Positions 62,601-64,000 of a stretch of DNA of 64,000 nucleotides are shown here, piece by piece; position 1 is the first letter of the stretch; the number at the start of each line of letters is the position of its first letter. The notes beneath the pieces were generated by a model. That model did no database searches and was not told where the DNA came from. It saw only the letters and a program-made list of their open reading frames with translations. Made by a program: the position numbers and the translations under genes. Source of the stretch: Terriglobia bacterium (GTDB taxonomy: Bacteria > Acidobacteriota > UBA6911); the NCBI GenBank assembly GCA_020072565.1, contig JAIQGI010000006.1, forward strand, positions 97,246-161,245. Reading direction: 5' to 3'.

Positions 62601-63692
62601 GCGTACCTCGGCGGCAAGCTCGACCCGAGCGATCCGGCCAGCTACACTACCGCCAAGCTGGGCACCAGCCAGGGCGGGTTCTTTACCAATGCCTCCTACA
62701 ACGGCTACCTGAGCAAGTACAGCCCGAACGCAAGCAGCCTTGCGAGCAACCTGCAGGGTGACGCAACCCGCCGGGCCAACGCCATTACCGCGGGATTGCC
62801 GTCCAACTTCTTCCTCTTGAATCCCACAGTGCAGAATGGCGGTGGCTACATCTACGGGAACCAGGGCTGGAACAAATATGATTCCATGGTGGTGGAAGTG
62901 CGCCGGCGCCTGTCCAAGGGGCTGATGGTTCAGGCCAATTACACCTGGGCCAAAAGCTTTGGCTCGCAGCGGCGCTCGTTCCGCAGGGACCTGATACCCT
63001 CTCTTGGCGGCACACTGCCGCATGCTTTCAAGGCCACCTGGCTCTACGAGCTTCCGATTGGGAGTGGGAGGACGCTCCTGGGCGGTACCCATGGTGTGGT
63101 CGACCGCATTATCGGCGGTTGGGAGTTCCAGGGGACGACGCGCGTTCAGGCCGGCAACCTGACAGACCTCGGCAATGTCTTGCTGGTCGGCATGACCGAT
63201 GCGGATTTGCAGAAAATTACCGGCCTCCGGTTCGATGATGCCAACAAGAAAATCTACTACTACCCGCAGGACTTCCTCGATCAGTCTTACTTCGCGAATC
63301 AGTCCAGCGTGACGAACTATAGCGCGTCCAATCCGATGGGCTTTACCTACAGCGCGCCCACCGGACGCTACATTGCACCCGCGAATAGTAACAGCGCCGG
63401 CTGCTATCAGGTTGTAAGCGGCGACTGCGTTGCTTCGCACCACTATTTCCGGGGACCCGGACTCATGCGCTTCGACCTGAGCCTCGTGAAGAGGCTCCGG
63501 TTCTCGGAGAGCAAGAACTTCGAGCTCCGCGCCGAATTCCTGAATGCCTTCAACAATATCAATTTCTGGAGCCCCAGCACCAGCGTTTCCAGCCTGGGCG
63601 GCGGCACGGTGGGATCGGCGTATACCGATGCGAACCAGCAACAGGATCCAGGCGGACGCCTGGTCCAGCTCGTCTTGCGCATCAACTTCTAA
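59679..63692 (+). CDS. TonB-dependent receptor, Oar-like (receptor 3)
   Basis: A 1337-residue outer membrane protein on the opposite strand to receptors 1 and 2. Signal peptide (MKHCLFRLASAIFLIAVLGC, cleaved after FAFAQ), carboxypeptidase-regulatory domain (LAGTVVDQSGAVVPGAEVLV), plug (LPGVNTTGGARASTISGMDY) and a barrel ending DPGGRLVQLVLRINF. The leader GAAGGAACTGTT before the ATG resembles those of the other two. Full-length similarity to receptor 2 shows recent duplication followed by inversion. The substrate is unknown. Confidence 0.92.
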   Translation: MKHCLFRLASAIFLIAVLGCFAFAQGGGSSSSLAGTVVDQSGAVVPGAEVLVKNDATGAELKTVTVENGTFYIPSMSPGTYTATVTVPNFKKAEVKNIILVAGTPHNIRVQLQVGGTAETVVVQAGLEIVQSQSATIATTLVTNYISNLPLATRNAMDFLVMLPGVNTTGGARASTISGMDYSALNITVDGVNTQDNYLKNDMFSYIHPRLDAIQEVTVSTATPGAESSGTGAVQIKFITRSGNNEYHGSAYEYHRNPALNSNYWFNNRDKQPTYYGDGPSHGQLCTPQQVATEFDKCKAARDRVLFNQPGGRIGGPISLPKKLFGPLGFDGKDKAFFFVNYEQFRLPAQRTRSVSMPNPLIEQGNYVYLYQGGGTKEVRTVKLLGSDGLAAANGQVSTWDPTIQKLYSDIRASSSCGSCTIQSYPIVSDPASQTLLFTNKALGIRHYLTTRFDFNLTSRHRLEGSWSYQYFVPGVDMLNSLDPRYPDFPVFGTQGGNRFSTSIAVRSTLTPRFVNEARTGFNGGTTLWSANVNDGMFSGPIANYGGWRFTPSYTGAAYATSGTSRRCTPVVMFEDTLTWTKGAHNLSFGGSWQDVGSWTYSKTVLSSVSFGLSSLYDPAYVMFDATNGPKNFPGATTSQISSAASLYASMTGRVTGISGSANLNEITDKYAYQGPSVTRSHLREMGFFISDSWRMRPGLTLNYGARWEIQMPWVPLNNAYSWATPAEVWGPSGYNNLMKPGATGGVPTQVFKYNPGDPGYNQDYKSISPTIGFAWSPQARSGWVAKLVGSGGQTVFRGGFSIAYNRYGMQYFDSIFGSNPGGSIDASRSQDLGNLVTFVGTDVYPVLYRDKSRLGAPSFAASPVYPLTPSINDSINAFDPDIRTPYTLSWTFGYQREITRDTAIEIRYVANKSVQNWVQPNYNSTEYNMLENGWLNEFWLAQKNLYANMDAKRGTNFRYYGTGTGTYPLPITIAYLGGKLDPSDPASYTTAKLGTSQGGFFTNASYNGYLSKYSPNASSLASNLQGDATRRANAITAGLPSNFFLLNPTVQNGGGYIYGNQGWNKYDSMVVEVRRRLSKGLMVQANYTWAKSFGSQRRSFRRDLIPSLGGTLPHAFKATWLYELPIGSGRTLLGGTHGVVDRIIGGWEFQGTTRVQAGNLTDLGNVLLVGMTDADLQKITGLRFDDANKKIYYYPQDFLDQSYFANQSSVTNYSASNPMGFTYSAPTGRYIAPANSNSAGCYQVVSGDCVASHHYFRGPGLMRFDLSLVKRLRFSESKNFELRAEFLNAFNNINFWSPSTSVSSLGGGTVGSAYTDANQQQDPGGRLVQLVLRINF

Positions 63693-63709
63693 CTACTACC
63701 GCGAACCAG

Positions 63710-63740
63710 AAGGGGAACACAGTCCGCCTGTGTTCCCCTT
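63710..63740 (+). terminator. Terminator hairpin of receptor 3
   Basis: AAGGGGAACACAG, a 5-base loop, CTGTGTTCCCCTT: perfect 13-bp arms, 18 bp after the stop codon. Confidence 0.85.
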
Positions 63741-63794
63741 CCCATAAAATAAGCGATCGAGTCCCTTCCCGGCTCGGTAGCTTCTAGGAAACCG

Positions 63795-63864
63795 GGACGC
63801 CACCCTATTTCCTGCCACGATGGGCGAGTTAGGGGCAAGTCAGGCAGGAAATAGGGTGGCGTCC
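63795..63864. repeat. Perfect 22-bp inverted repeat at the window end
   Basis: The left arm 63795-63816 starts GGACGCCACCC; the right arm 63843-63864 is its exact complement, and the spacer is 26 bp. No T run follows and no gene lies between. It may be a mobile-element end, a paired repeat, or a regulatory hairpin. The remaining bases to 64000 show no gene. Confidence 0.8.
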
Positions 63865-64000
63865 ACTAGTGTCCCATTAGAAGTTGAATAGCTGCAATTG
63901 GTTACCGGAATCGTCGTTGGACGGCTCGCGCGCTGATTCCGTAAGTATTTGATAAATCGAAGTTTTCTCAAAACAGGTGACGCTCAAAATCTGGAGAATT

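Noticed and set aside
42935..63692. SusC/SusD-type polysaccharide utilisation locus
   Set aside because: The receptors are Oar-like with a carboxypeptidase-regulatory domain, and no SusD-like lipoprotein or glycoside hydrolase is adjacent.
1..64000. tRNA, rRNA or riboswitch genes
   Set aside because: No cloverleaf with a T-loop GTTCGA core in non-coding DNA and no known riboswitch core was found by eye; a covariance-model search would be needed to exclude weak candidates.

Overview
The window looks like a piece of an Acidobacteriota chromosome. The grounds are: three very large TonB-dependent receptors that each begin with a carboxypeptidase-regulatory-like domain and end in the Oar-type '...GGRLIQ.V.RINF' terminus; fragments of an ADOP-type MacB permease and of an acidobacterial 'VWFA-related' protein; DUF5107/TPR and DUF6067-type carbohydrate proteins; high GC; and many dispersed intergenic hairpins. 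The genus cannot be told from sequence alone. No tRNA, rRNA, CRISPR array, prophage or intact transposase was recognised.

Layout. 1-1455 (minus): an integral-membrane isoprenylcysteine/PEMT-type methyltransferase (cut by the window edge) and a lipocalin-like protein. 1922-8193 (plus): a small CxxC exported protein and a complete heavy-metal RND efflux set (CzcC-, CzcB- and CzcA-like). 8195-10157: a 2-kb segment carrying a vapBC toxin-antitoxin pair and two truncated genes; it is bounded on both sides by the same 79-bp sequence, the 3' end of the czcA-like gene. 10288-16603 (minus): two large exported carbohydrate-related proteins, with a C-terminal scrap of a GH127-like enzyme behind them. 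16938-19726 (plus): a PAS-PAS-SpoIIE phosphatase and a class I aminotransferase, facing an OPT-family transporter.

21928-29624 (minus) is a cytochrome c maturation operon in the order ccmE, ccmF, ccmH-like, a CcmI-like zinc-ribbon protein, a carboxypeptidase-regulatory-like membrane protein, ccmA, ccmB, ccmC, ccmD. It is a variant system: CcmE has CxxxY instead of the usual haem-binding histidine motif, the CcmH-like protein is cysteine-rich, and no ccmG is present. Divergent from it are two paralogous multi-domain GGDEF sensors (29929-32916 and 35439-37691), one with a ruined GGDEF site and one intact, separated by a TMTC-like TPR membrane protein.

37948-40739 (minus) is an ABC-2 exporter with a TPR-like partner; 40897-42885 (plus) is an orphan hydantoinase A/oxoprolinase that looks leaderless. 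42935-63692 holds three TonB-dependent receptors and the C-terminal remnant of a fourth. Between the first two lies a housekeeping block, radA-yacL-ispDF-gltX-rlmB (minus), matching the gene order of the Bacillus radA-yacO region.

The most unusual material is structural rather than protein-coding: the duplicated czcA tail around the vapBC segment, several unrelated families of intergenic hairpins (some of which now encode the last residues of neighbouring proteins), and the relic receptor and permease fragments. Together they suggest a genome actively reshaped by short-repeat recombination.
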